DNA from: CAG-390 sp964579135
GTDB lineage: Bacteria > Bacillota > Clostridia > Oscillospirales > CAG-272
Length of the DNA: 33,917 nt
Direction: 5' to 3'
Assembly: GCA_964579135.1 (NCBI GenBank)
Contig: CAZOFD010000016.1
Coordinates: forward strand, 1 to 33,917
The notes under the pieces were generated by a model, which was not told where the DNA came from, made no database searches, and saw only the letters and a list, made by a program, of their open reading frames with translations. Both the position numbers and the translations under genes were made by a program. Shown one piece after another: positions 7,172 to 16,153 of the stretch; the stretch's first letter is position 1; each line of letters opens with the position of its first letter.

Positions 7172-9568
7172 ATGTATTTACCGGATAAAACCGTTACCGC
7201 GCTCGAGTTTGACAAGATCCGCGTGATGCTTGCGGATTGCGCGGGGACTGACGGCGCGCGCGAGGCGGCGCTTGTCCTTGAGCCGAGCGACGACCCCGTC
7301 GCGGTTGCCGCCTCTCTTGCGCGTACCACGGACGCCTGCCGACTTGCCGCGGAAAAGGGCAGACCGCCTTTCGGCTCGGTCAAGTGTGTGAAAGCGCATT
7401 GCGACAGGGCGCAAAAAGGCGCGTCGCTCACCCCTACGGAGCTTTTGGACGTCGGCAACGTTTTGCGCACGAGCCGTGCGCTGTTCGATTATAATCGCAC
7501 GAACAGGACTTTCGACACGGTGCTCGACGAGGTGTTCGGGCGCCTTTTGCCCGACCGCAGGCTCGAGGACAGGATATATCGCACCGTGATATCGGAGGAT
7601 ATGATAGCGGACGACGCGTCGCCGGCGCTCGGCGACGTGCGGCGCAAAATGAGACGAACCGCCGCAAAAATAAAGGAGCTTTTGGCAAAATATACGAGCG
7701 GCGAGTATGCCGACTGTCTGCGCGAGAATATCGTGACCATCAGAAACGGGCGCTACGTCGTGCCGGTGCGAGCCGAATGTAAAAAAGAGGTGCGTGGTCT
7801 CGTGCACGATACGTCCGCCTCTGGGGCGACGGTTTTTATAGAGCCGGTATCCGTCGTCGAGGCAAACAACGAGCTGCGCGAGCTTGAGGCACGCGAAAAG
7901 CACGAGATCGAAAGGATACTTTACGAATTGTCCGCAGAGGTTGCCGCGCGGGCGGAGAGCATCGTGTACGACTCGGAAAATATTGACGAGCTCGCTTTCG
8001 TTTTCGCTTGCGCGGAGTTGTCGCGTCGTATGGACGGAGCGGCTCCGCGAATATCCGCCGGTACGCGCAAAATTATCCTTAAGCGGGCGCGCCACCCTTT
8101 GATTCCGCGCGAAAAAGTCGTTCCGACGGACGTTTATCTCGGCGGCGATTTCGACACGCTCGTTATTACCGGACCGAACACGGGCGGCAAGACCGTAACG
8201 CTCAAAACGCTCGGACTTTTTGCCCTTATGGCTCAGTCGGGGCTTCATCTTCCCGCCGACGCGGAGTCGGAGATCTGCGTTTTCGGCAGAATACTCGTGG
8301 ATATAGGCGACGATCAAAGCATAGAGCATTCGCTTTCGACTTTTTCTTCGCATATGGTCAATATCGTGTCCATCGTGAACGATCTGACCCCCGATTCGCT
8401 CGTGCTTTTCGACGAGCTTGGGGTCGGCACCGACCCTATCGAGGGAGCGGCTTTGGCTATTGCCGTTATCTCGGAGGTGCGAAACGTCGGCGCACTGTGC
8501 GCGGCGACCACGCATTATGCGGAACTTAAGGCTTACGCGCTCAATACCGCAGGGGTCAAAAACGCTTCGTGCGAATTCGACGTGGAGACGTTGCGCCCGA
8601 CGTACAAGCTGAATATAGGAACGCCCGGCAGGTCGAATGCGCTTGCCATATCCCGCAGGCTCGGCTTGCCACCGCGCGTTATCGAACGCGCGGAGCGCGA
8701 GATCGGCACCGACGAGCGCCGATTCGAAACGGTGATAGACAAGCTCGAGCAAGCGCGGCTCGACGCCGAAAAATATCGCGAAGAAACGCTGAATATGCGG
8801 CGTGAATACGAAAGGTTTAAAGCGACCGAGGAAGCCGAGATCGCGGAAAAAGCGGCAAAGGCGGATAAAATGCTCGAAGACGCCGCAAAAAAAGCCAACG
8901 CGATGGTCGAAGGAGCCAAAATATCCAGCGAATTTATCTTCGATCAACTTGAAAAAGCGAAAAAAGCCAAGGACAGCGATCGGCTTGCCGAAGAACTTGC
9001 CGCAACGAGGCGGCGCATGCGCGAGCATCTTCGCGAAAACGAGGACAAGTTCGATCCCGTTGACGAAAACCGTGACGAGGACTACGTTTTGCCGAGAGAC
9101 GTTCGCAAGGGAGACAAAGTTTGTCTTATGAACGTCGGACGCATCGGCGTCGTGCTCGACGCGCCCGACCGCTCGGGCAACGTTACCGTGCAACTCGGAA
9201 GCGTAAGGACCAAGACCACCGTTAAAAATTTGAAGCTCGAGGAAGACGCAACGCCGAGTGCGAAAAAGCCCGAAACCAAACCGAAGCGGCGCGAGTGCGG
9301 CGGTGCGGTCGTTAGCCGCGCCTGCTCCGACGAGATCGATTTGCGTGGGATGACGGGCGACGAGGCGTGGCTCGAAGTCGACAGATATCTCGACTCCGTT
9401 ATGCTCGCCGGTCTGCATACGGCGCGGCTGATACACGGCAAGGGAACCGGGGCTTTGCGGGCGGCGCTTTGGCAAAAGCTGAAAAGGGATAAGCGCATCG
9501 CGTCTTACAGAATCGGTCAATACGGCGAGGGTGACGGCGGAGTGACCGTTGTTGAATTGAAACAGTAA
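7172..9568 (+). CDS. mutS2: Endonuclease MutS2 with C-terminal Smr domain
   Basis: 798 aa from the ATG at 7172 (GGGAG upstream); an in-frame ATG at 7091 lies inside recO and is rejected. The MutS core and ATPase domain contain Walker A TGPNTGGKT near residue 333 and Walker B LVLFDELGVGTDP near 409. A long charged coiled coil runs from about 510 to 625. A KOW-like segment follows, then the Smr nuclease domain with DLRG near 722 and HGKGTGALR near 757. MutS2 lacks the mismatch-recognition domain of MutS; it is linked to suppression of recombination and, in Bacillus, to rescue of collided ribosomes. That second role would match its ribosome-biogenesis neighbours. It is probably the last gene of the operon. 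Confidence 0.96.
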   Translation: MYLPDKTVTALEFDKIRVMLADCAGTDGAREAALVLEPSDDPVAVAASLARTTDACRLAAEKGRPPFGSVKCVKAHCDRAQKGASLTPTELLDVGNVLRTSRALFDYNRTNRTFDTVLDEVFGRLLPDRRLEDRIYRTVISEDMIADDASPALGDVRRKMRRTAAKIKELLAKYTSGEYADCLRENIVTIRNGRYVVPVRAECKKEVRGLVHDTSASGATVFIEPVSVVEANNELRELEAREKHEIERILYELSAEVAARAESIVYDSENIDELAFVFACAELSRRMDGAAPRISAGTRKIILKRARHPLIPREKVVPTDVYLGGDFDTLVITGPNTGGKTVTLKTLGLFALMAQSGLHLPADAESEICVFGRILVDIGDDQSIEHSLSTFSSHMVNIVSIVNDLTPDSLVLFDELGVGTDPIEGAALAIAVISEVRNVGALCAATTHYAELKAYALNTAGVKNASCEFDVETLRPTYKLNIGTPGRSNALAISRRLGLPPRVIERAEREIGTDERRFETVIDKLEQARLDAEKYREETLNMRREYERFKATEEAEIAEKAAKADKMLEDAAKKANAMVEGAKISSEFIFDQLEKAKKAKDSDRLAEELAATRRRMREHLRENEDKFDPVDENRDEDYVLPRDVRKGDKVCLMNVGRIGVVLDAPDRSGNVTVQLGSVRTKTTVKNLKLEEDATPSAKKPETKPKRRECGGAVVSRACSDEIDLRGMTGDEAWLEVDRYLDSVMLAGLHTARLIHGKGTGALRAALWQKLKRDKRIASYRIGQYGEGDGGVTVVELKQ

Positions 9569-9606
9569 AAAATCTTAAAAAACGATAAAATTCGTCACAA
9601 AAGTGT

Positions 9607-9635
9607 TTGCAAGTTCCACCGTATTATGATATAAT
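9607..9635 (+). promoter_or_regulatory. Sigma-A promoter of prs
   Basis: TTGCAA (9607-9612), 17 nt spacer, TATAAT (9630-9635), with TG one base before the -10 (extended -10). It lies 70 nt upstream of the prs start. Its hexamers are identical to those of the promoter before the MurE-like gene. Confidence 0.85.
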
Positions 9636-9704
9636 AAAGAAAAATGCGCTCACGCGGACGGTATGAGCGAAAAGTAAACCGAATAAACATCAGTGGGGGA
9701 TAAT

Positions 9705-10856
9705 ATGAAGCAAACGATTCACGGCGAACTCGGCGTTATAGCTATGAGGGGATGCGAGGATTTCGCGAAGCAGGTCGACAGATATCTCAAGGAATGGAGA
9801 GGCACTGAGAAGAGCTTTCTCATAGATTCCGATTGCCCCAGATTCGGCAGCGGAGAGGGAAAGGGACTTTTGCGCGAATCCGTCAGAGGTCGTGACGTTT
9901 TTATTATCAGCGACACGTTTAATTACGGCGTCGAATATAAGCTGCGCGGAAACTATATCCCTATGACGCCCGACGAGCACTATGCGGATCTTAAGCGCAT
10001 AGTCGGAGCGATCGAGGGCAAAGCAAGCAGGATATCCGTTATTATGCCGATGCTGTACGAGGGCAGACAGCACAAAAGAATGTCGCGCGAATCGCTTGAC
10101 TGTGCGATGATGCTTCGCGAACTCGAGTTTTACGGCGTTCGCAACATCGTAACTTTCGACGCACACGACGATCGCGTGCAAAACGCGATACCGCTCTGCG
10201 GATTCGACAACTATCGCCCGACTTATCAGATGGTCAAGGCGCTCGTTCGCACCGTGCCCGATATTGCCTTTGACAAGGATCAGCTTATAATCATTTCCCC
10301 CGACGAGGGCGCGATGGGCAGATGTATGTTTTTCTCCTCCGTTCTCGGGCTTGACGTGGGTATGTTCTATAAACGCCGCGACTACTCCAAGGTTGTCAAC
10401 GGGCGCAACCCGATCGTTGCTCACGAATATCTCGGGCAGGATCTTACCGGCAAAGACGTTATCATCGTCGACGATATGATATCTTCGGGCGAATCTTTCT
10501 TCGACGTCGCTCGTCAGATCAAAAAACGCGGAGCCAAGCGCATATTCAACTTCGCAACGTTCGGTCTCTTTACGAACGGACTCGAAAAATTCGACGAGGC
10601 TTATGCCGAGGGCACGTTTGACAAGATATTTACCACCAACCTCGTTTACAAAGACAAGTCCGTTATCGATCGCGAGTGGCACGTGGACGTTAATATGTCG
10701 AAATACGTTTCGTGCATTATCGACACGCTCAATCACGACGACCCGACGAGCGTTCTGCTTGATCCCGTTCAAAAGATACACGCGCTCGTGGACAAGCATC
10801 GCGCGGAGTGCGGCGGTCAGATGTCGATCGCTTTTGACAAGGGCTCGGAGAACTGA
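9705..10856 (+). CDS. prs: Ribose-phosphate pyrophosphokinase, long clostridial variant
   Basis: 383 aa from the ATG at 9705 behind GGGGGA; a GTG at 9693 is possible. The PRPP-binding loop IIVDDMISSGES sits near residues 253-264. The catalytic flexible-loop region reads MPMLYEGRQHKRMSRES near 113-130, where canonical enzymes read P-Y-x-R-Q-D-R-K. The following FDAHDDRVQN matches the family's conserved DLH-x-x-QIQ-type segment. The enzyme makes PRPP from ribose 5-phosphate and ATP for nucleotide, His and Trp synthesis. It is some 65 residues longer than the canonical enzyme (about 315 aa) and clearly divergent, although related long forms occur in Clostridia. It is a single-gene unit with its own promoter and terminator. 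Confidence 0.85.
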   Translation: MKQTIHGELGVIAMRGCEDFAKQVDRYLKEWRGTEKSFLIDSDCPRFGSGEGKGLLRESVRGRDVFIISDTFNYGVEYKLRGNYIPMTPDEHYADLKRIVGAIEGKASRISVIMPMLYEGRQHKRMSRESLDCAMMLRELEFYGVRNIVTFDAHDDRVQNAIPLCGFDNYRPTYQMVKALVRTVPDIAFDKDQLIIISPDEGAMGRCMFFSSVLGLDVGMFYKRRDYSKVVNGRNPIVAHEYLGQDLTGKDVIIVDDMISSGESFFDVARQIKKRGAKRIFNFATFGLFTNGLEKFDEAYAEGTFDKIFTTNLVYKDKSVIDREWHVDVNMSKYVSCIIDTLNHDDPTSVLLDPVQKIHALVDKHRAECGGQMSIAFDKGSEN

Positions 10857-10875
10857 TCCGATAAACGAAATGCGT

Positions 10876-10920
10876 GCGTTCGCAAGTCGCATCTTTATGC
10901 GACTTGCGAACGCTTTTTTA
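10876..10920 (+). terminator. Rho-independent terminator of prs
   Basis: A perfect 17-bp stem (10876-10892 with 10897-10913) closes a 4-nt loop and is followed at once by a run of seven T. It is one of the clearest terminators in the window. Confidence 0.93.
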
Positions 10921-10946
10921 TTCTTTGCAAGTTTCGCCTTTTCTTC

Positions 10947-10975
10947 TTGCAAAAAACGCGGCGGTATGATATAAT
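10947..10975 (+). promoter_or_regulatory. Sigma-A promoter of the MurE-like gene
   Basis: TTGCAA (10947-10952), 17 nt, TATAAT (10970-10975) with TG one base before the -10. It begins 34 nt after the stem of the prs terminator. A leader of about 80 nt separates it from the start codon. Confidence 0.85.
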
Positions 10976-11060
10976 AAAAAACGAAAGTGCCGTTTTGCGG
11001 TTGCGATAAACTCACGTTTGCCGCGAGAAGTGCCGCCGGCGGAGATATGGGAGCTTTTGT

Positions 11061-12581
11061 ATGACACATCGTGTTTTCACTACGGACGAATATGCGGCTG
11101 CTCTGCGCGAAGCGGGGCTCCTTGCCGAGGTCGACGACGAAGCCGCGGGCATCGAGGTAAGACACCTGTCGATCGATTCGAGAAATATCGAGCCGAAAAC
11201 GTTGTTTATTGCCAAAGGCGCACGTTTTTTGCCGAAATTCCTCGACGAGGCTTTCGCTCGCGGTGCGGCGGTGTACGTGGCGCAGGAGCGCATAGGCACG
11301 GCGCGACCGCTTATACGCGTTAACGACGTTCGCGCGGCGATGGCGTGCTTGGCACGCAAGTTTTATAACGAGCCGAATTGCCGCTTGCGCCTTTTCGGCA
11401 TAACGGGGACGAAAGGCAAGACGACGAGCGCGTATTTTTTACGCGCGATTATCGACGGGGCGTGCGACGAGGTCGGAAAACCGCGCTGTGCGTATACCTC
11501 GACGGTGAACACTTACGACGGAAAAGAGTATTTCGAAAGCACGAACACAACGCCCGAGTCTCCCGAGCTTTACCGTCATATGGCAAACGCGGTTGATTCG
11601 GGGATCGAAGATTTTGTCGTCGAGGTCTCGAGTCAGGCGCTCAAATATCATCGTGTGGACGGGATTACGTTCGACGTCGCGTGCTTTACGAATATCGGCG
11701 TCGACCACATAAGCGACGTCGAACACAGTGATTTTAACGATTATTTTTCGTCAAAACTAAAGATATTCGACGCTTGCAAGATCGCTTGCGTAAATATCGA
11801 CGACGCTATGGCACCCGAGGTGCTGCGCTATATAGGCAACCGCGTGCCCGTCGTTACCTTCGGAACGGCGAGTGACGCGACGTTAAGGTGCTCCGGGGCA
11901 CGGGCGCGCGGCGAAACGACGGAGTTCGACGTTTTCGTAAACGACGAAAAATTCGTTTTTACCATAGGTATAGCGGGCGAGTTCAACGTTTTGAACGCAA
12001 CGGCTGCGCTTGCTATGGCGTATGCCGCGGGGATGGATATCAAGGCGGCTGCGGAGCCGCTTGCTCGCGCGCGAGTTGACGGACGAATGATGATATTCGG
12101 CAGCGAGGACGGCGAGGTCACCGTTATCGTCGACGACGCGCACAACAAAATGAGCTTTGAGGCGCTTTACGATATGGCGGAGCAATATTATCCCGAAGCT
12201 CGTCTCGTTTCCGTTTACGGCTGTACGGGAGAAAAGGCACAAAATCGTCGCAAGGACGTGGGGCTCGTCTCCGGCGAGCGGTGCTCGCTCGTCGTTATAA
12301 CGGAAAAAGACCCGGCAAACGAGCCTTTTGAGGATATCGCCGAGGAGATCGCAAAGTACGTTGCGCGCGGCGGTTGCCCATATGAGATCGTGCGCGACAG
12401 GGAAGAAGCATTGCGACGCGCCGTTAACGGTGTGAGCGGCAAGCGAGTCGTGCTTTTTACCGGCAGGGGTAACGAAACGAAGATGAAGCGGGGCGACGAA
12501 TTCGTCGATTATCCGTCTGACGTGGATATAACGAAGCGCTTGCTTGCGGAGTATAACGCCGCAGTCGGCACCGCGAGATAA
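11061..12581 (+). CDS. murE: MurE-type UDP-MurNAc-peptide ligase, Lys-type-looking
   Basis: 506 aa, ATG preceded by GGGAG. The three Mur-ligase domains are complete: an N-terminal UDP-MurNAc-binding part, a central ATPase with GTKGKTT near residue 116, and a C-terminal amino-acid-binding domain. The Lys that becomes carbamylated is probably in YFSSKLKIF. Where meso-DAP-specific MurE has the DNPR motif, this protein has KDPANEP near residue 416. That resembles the D-x-P-A-N sequence of L-lysine-adding MurE enzymes of Gram-positive cocci, as does the AHN after VDD near residue 358. It may therefore be a Lys-type enzyme or a second MurE paralogue acting on another substrate. The family is certain; the third-residue specificity is inferred. 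Confidence 0.85.
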   Translation: MTHRVFTTDEYAAALREAGLLAEVDDEAAGIEVRHLSIDSRNIEPKTLFIAKGARFLPKFLDEAFARGAAVYVAQERIGTARPLIRVNDVRAAMACLARKFYNEPNCRLRLFGITGTKGKTTSAYFLRAIIDGACDEVGKPRCAYTSTVNTYDGKEYFESTNTTPESPELYRHMANAVDSGIEDFVVEVSSQALKYHRVDGITFDVACFTNIGVDHISDVEHSDFNDYFSSKLKIFDACKIACVNIDDAMAPEVLRYIGNRVPVVTFGTASDATLRCSGARARGETTEFDVFVNDEKFVFTIGIAGEFNVLNATAALAMAYAAGMDIKAAAEPLARARVDGRMMIFGSEDGEVTVIVDDAHNKMSFEALYDMAEQYYPEARLVSVYGCTGEKAQNRRKDVGLVSGERCSLVVITEKDPANEPFEDIAEEIAKYVARGGCPYEIVRDREEALRRAVNGVSGKRVVLFTGRGNETKMKRGDEFVDYPSDVDITKRLLAEYNAAVGTAR

Positions 12582-12627
12582 AAGCGCGGCGATCGGATAT
12601 TATTTATTGGTTTGGAGCATCTGTGGA

Positions 12628-13497
12628 ATGAAAAATAAACAAAATCTTCTCGAGCTGATCGAGACGAAAAAAGGCGAACTTTCCAAAGGGCAAAAGAGAA
12701 TTGCCGAATATATATCGAAAAATTACGACAAAGCCGCGTATATGACAGCCTCGAAACTCGGCAAACTCGTCGGCGTTTCCGAATCCACCGTGGTCAGATT
12801 TGCCATAGAGATGGGCTTCGAGGGGTATCCCGAGATGCAAAGATCGCTGCAGGGGCTGATAAGGATGCGGCTTACCTCCGTGCAGCGCGTTGACATTACG
12901 AACTCGCGCATAGGAGACGGGGATATTCTCGACAAGGTACTGCTTTCGGACGCGGAAAAGATAAGGGCGACGATCGACAGCATAGATCGCGACGCTTTCA
13001 ATGCGGCGGTCGACGCCGTGATACAGGCGAAAAACATATATATCGTCGGCGTACGCTCGTCCTCTATGCTTGCGGGGTTCCTCGATTATCATTTTCAAAT
13101 GGTCTTCGACAACGTCAGATTTATTCGTACTGCGTCTGGGAGCGAGATGTTCGAGCAGATAATCAACGTCGGCAAGGGCGACGTGCTTATCGCGGTGAGC
13201 TTCCCCCGATATTCGAAACGCGTGATAAACGCGGTGGATTACGCGCACGACGCGGGGGCGGACGTAGTTGCCGTAACCGACAGCGCAGGCTCGCCGATAG
13301 CGTCGCGTGCTGATCAACTTTTAACGGCTTCGAGCGATATGGCATCGTTCGTCGATTCGCTCGTCGCGCCGCTCTCCGTGATAAACGCGATGATAGTCGC
13401 CGTATCGCGCAAACGTCCCGACGAGGTGCGTCGTCGCCTTGAAAAGCTCGAGAAGATATGGGATGAATACGACGTTTACGAAAAGACCGAAAGTTGA
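12628..13497 (+). CDS. MurR/RpiR-family transcriptional regulator
   Basis: 289 aa from the ATG at 12628; GGAG lies 11 nt upstream and the gap to the MurE-like gene is 46 nt. The N-terminal helix-turn-helix (about 1-80) contains the RpiR signature region TASKLGKLVGVSESTVVRFAIEMGF in pieces, and a SIS sugar-phosphate-binding domain follows at about 125-265 (YIVGVRSSS, then AVSFPRYSKR and VAVTDS). Members sense phosphosugars such as MurNAc-6-P or ribose-5-P and regulate the matching genes. No sugar-uptake genes are nearby, so the target is unknown; the adjacent peptidoglycan ligase may only be a positional neighbour. Confidence 0.88.
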   Translation: MKNKQNLLELIETKKGELSKGQKRIAEYISKNYDKAAYMTASKLGKLVGVSESTVVRFAIEMGFEGYPEMQRSLQGLIRMRLTSVQRVDITNSRIGDGDILDKVLLSDAEKIRATIDSIDRDAFNAAVDAVIQAKNIYIVGVRSSSMLAGFLDYHFQMVFDNVRFIRTASGSEMFEQIINVGKGDVLIAVSFPRYSKRVINAVDYAHDAGADVVAVTDSAGSPIASRADQLLTASSDMASFVDSLVAPLSVINAMIVAVSRKRPDEVRRRLEKLEKIWDEYDVYEKTES

Positions 13498-13504
13498 GTC
13501 GGGT

Positions 13505-14770
13505 ATGAGTTGCGGTAACGGATATTTCGGCTCCGTCGCCGTTGTAGGCGGCGGAGCCGCGGGGATGATGGCGGCTGCGACGGCAGCGCGCGCGGGTGTC
13601 GACGTAACGGTCTTCGAGCGCAACGGCGCTTCGCGAATGGGCAGAAAACTCGGTATAACCGGCAAGGGTAGGTGTAACCTTACCAACGATGCGACGCGTG
13701 ACGAACTGCTTGAGAATATACAGCGCAATCCGCGCTTTATGTATGCTTCGCTTGCGGCGTTTATGCCCTCGGACGTTATGCGGTATTTCGAAGGGCTCGG
13801 GGTGCCGCTCAAAGTGGAGCGCGGCAGGCGCGTTTTTCCCGTGTCGGACAAAGCCTCGGATATCGTTTTCGCTTTGGCAAACGAAGTGCGCGACGCGGGG
13901 TGCCGCGTGGTCGGCAAGCGCGTCGGTGCCGTTGAGAGGACGGCGGGCGGATTTGCCGTTTGCACGGAGGGCGAAAAGCTGAAGTTCAAAAAGGTCGTTT
14001 TATGTACCGGCGGAGCCTCTTATCCGCGCACCGGTTCCACCGGCGACGGGTACGCTTTTGCCCGTGCGCTCGGGCACAGCGTTACCGAGATCAAGCCTTC
14101 GCTCGTGCCGATAGTCTCGGACAGCCCGATTTGCCGCGAGATGCAGGGGCTTTCGCTTCGCAACGTGGCGGTAAAGGTCGTTAAGAACGGAGACAAAACG
14201 GTGTTCGAAGATTTCGGCGAGCTTATGTTCACTCATTTCGGGGTGACGGGGCCCACCGTGCTTTCGGCTTCGGCGCGGCTCGGCGACGTACGCCCCGGAG
14301 TTTACGAGCTGCTTATAGACCTCAAACCTGCGCTTGACGAAAAAACGCTTGACGCAAGATTGCTTTCGGATTTCGAAAAATATAAAAATCGGGATTTCGC
14401 AAACGCGATGTGCGATCTTTTGCCGCAAAAAATGATAGCGCCTTTCGTCCGCATAAGCGGCATTGCACCGACGCTTAAGGTCAATTCGGTAACGAAAGAA
14501 CAGCGTCGTCGGGTCGTCTCTTTGCTGAAGCGCTTTGCCGTGCCGCTTTCCGCGCTCGGAAAAACGGACGAGGCTATCGTTACCTCGGGCGGCGTGGCGG
14601 TCGGCGAGATAGACCCGAAAACTATGGAGTCGAAAATTGTCGAGGGACTTTATTTTGCTGGCGAGATTATTGACGTCGACGCGTATACCGGCGGATATAA
14701 TCTGCAGATAGCGTGGTCGACGGCACACGCCGCAGCCGCGGCGATCGCGAAAGTTTGCGCGGGGTCGTGA
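13505..14770 (+). CDS. BaiN/HI0933-family FAD-dependent oxidoreductase
   Basis: 421 aa from the ATG at 13505, only 7 nt after the regulator; the ribosome site is weak. The Rossmann FAD motif VVGGGAAGMMAA is at about residues 13-24, followed by GRKLGITGKGRCNLTN, a hallmark of the family. The C-terminal YFAGEIIDVDAYTGGYNLQIAWSTA (in two parts) is the second FAD-contacting region. Most members have no known substrate; BaiN acts in bile-acid dehydroxylation, but that function cannot be transferred to this housekeeping copy. In Clostridia such a gene often sits just before cmk-plsC-ispH, as here. Confidence 0.9.
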   Translation: MSCGNGYFGSVAVVGGGAAGMMAAATAARAGVDVTVFERNGASRMGRKLGITGKGRCNLTNDATRDELLENIQRNPRFMYASLAAFMPSDVMRYFEGLGVPLKVERGRRVFPVSDKASDIVFALANEVRDAGCRVVGKRVGAVERTAGGFAVCTEGEKLKFKKVVLCTGGASYPRTGSTGDGYAFARALGHSVTEIKPSLVPIVSDSPICREMQGLSLRNVAVKVVKNGDKTVFEDFGELMFTHFGVTGPTVLSASARLGDVRPGVYELLIDLKPALDEKTLDARLLSDFEKYKNRDFANAMCDLLPQKMIAPFVRISGIAPTLKVNSVTKEQRRRVVSLLKRFAVPLSALGKTDEAIVTSGGVAVGEIDPKTMESKIVEGLYFAGEIIDVDAYTGGYNLQIAWSTAHAAAAAIAKVCAGS

Positions 14771-14828
14771 GCTTTGGCAGGCGCGGCACGTATGAAAGAT
14801 CGAAAAATCGGGATCGGAGCATAACGAC

Positions 14829-15536
14829 ATGGAAAATATCGAACGAAAAACAAATGCGGATAAAAAGATAAGGATAGCCATCGACGGACCGAGCGGCGCG
14901 GGCAAGAGCACCCTTGCGAAAGCGCTTGCGCGAGAGTTCGGGATTGCCTACGTCGATACGGGTGCGATCTACCGCACCGTCGGATACGCCGTGCGTGCGC
15001 ACGGAATCGAGCCGAGCGACGGCAAGGCGGTCGCGAAGATACTGCCGAGCATTCGCGTCGAAGCGCGTTTCGAGGGCGGTGCGCAAAAGATGTATCTCGA
15101 CGGCGAGGACCTCGGCGAGAGGATACGGGAACACGAGATATCGCACTATGCTTCGGCTGTCTCGGCGATACCCGCGGTGCGCGCATTCCTTTTCGATATG
15201 CAGCGCGACATCGTTAAAAACAACAGCGTTATAATGGACGGCAGAGATATAGGTACCGTTATAATGCCCGAGGCGGACGTTAAGATATTCCTTTCCGCGA
15301 CTGCGGAGGATCGCGCGAAAAGACGGTACGACGAACTTATCGCACGCGGGCAAGAGGCGGAGTACGATCGCGTTTTGGCGGATATGAAAGAGCGCGACGC
15401 AAGAGACGCCTCTCGCGCCGCCGCGCCTTTGCGCGCCGCGCCCGACGCCGTAATGCTCGACAACTCCGGCTTTACGCTCGAAGAGTCCGTTGCCGCCGCG
15501 AAAAAAATCATCTCGGATAAGCTCGGAGACGCGTGA
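14829..15536 (+). CDS. cmk: Cytidylate kinase
   Basis: 235 aa, ATG with GGAG 9 nt upstream. The P-loop GPSGAGKST is at residues 20-28, followed by YVDTGAIYRTVG; the CMP-binding DGRDIGT is near residue 137, and the lid region has RAKRRYDEL. It phosphorylates CMP/dCMP to the diphosphates. About 12 extra polar residues at the N-terminus precede the usual family start. The last codons overlap the plsC start by 1 nt (TGATG). Confidence 0.95.
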   Translation: MENIERKTNADKKIRIAIDGPSGAGKSTLAKALAREFGIAYVDTGAIYRTVGYAVRAHGIEPSDGKAVAKILPSIRVEARFEGGAQKMYLDGEDLGERIREHEISHYASAVSAIPAVRAFLFDMQRDIVKNNSVIMDGRDIGTVIMPEADVKIFLSATAEDRAKRRYDELIARGQEAEYDRVLADMKERDARDASRAAAPLRAAPDAVMLDNSGFTLEESVAAAKKIISDKLGDA

Positions 15537-16153
15537 TGGGTAAACTGTACGCCGTTTTGCGCACGCTTTTCGTGATACCCGTAAGGCTGATCTTTTTGAT
15601 ATCCGTTAAGGGCAGAAAAAACGAGCCCGAAAGGTCCGACGGCGCTTATCTCGTGTGCGCGAATCATATATCCGCGCTCGACCCCATTTTTATCTGCGCG
15701 GCGTTGCGCCATAGGCAGGTGCATTATATGGCGAAAGCGGAACTCTTTAAAAATCGATTTCTCGCACGGTTTTTGCGTGCTTTGGGCGCGTTCCCCGTAA
15801 ACAGATCGGGCGCGGATGCCGGCGTTTTGCGCAAAAGTTGCAAGATGATAGAGGGCGGAGAATGCGTCGGGCTTTTTCCGCAGGGCACGCGGCGAGTCGG
15901 AGTCGACCCGCGTACCACGCAGGTAAGAAACGGCGCGGGGCTCATCGCCGACAGCTCCCGCGCATCGGTGCTCCCCGTTTATATAAAAACGAAAGATCGC
16001 CGTTTCAAACTTTTTCGCCGCGTTACCGTCGTTATAGGCGAGCCCGTGCTTTGGAGCGAATACACTTGCGGCGGCGAAAAAAGCGGTGACTACGGATATA
16101 TCACGAAATACGTTTGGGAGCGCATATGCGCTCTCAAAAAGGAGGGCGAATGA
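15536..16153 (+). CDS. plsC: 1-acyl-sn-glycerol-3-phosphate acyltransferase
   Basis: 205 aa. The acyltransferase motif H-x4-D appears as NHISALD (H44, D49), and the phosphate-binding motif as FPQGTRR (114-120). A hydrophobic N-terminal helix anchors it to the membrane. It adds the second acyl chain to lysophosphatidic acid in phospholipid synthesis. The start overlaps the cmk stop and its own stop overlaps the ispH start (ATGA). The cmk-plsC-ispH/rpsA order is widely conserved in Clostridia. Confidence 0.92.
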   Translation: MGKLYAVLRTLFVIPVRLIFLISVKGRKNEPERSDGAYLVCANHISALDPIFICAALRHRQVHYMAKAELFKNRFLARFLRALGAFPVNRSGADAGVLRKSCKMIEGGECVGLFPQGTRRVGVDPRTTQVRNGAGLIADSSRASVLPVYIKTKDRRFKLFRRVTVVIGEPVLWSEYTCGGEKSGDYGYITKYVWERICALKKEGE

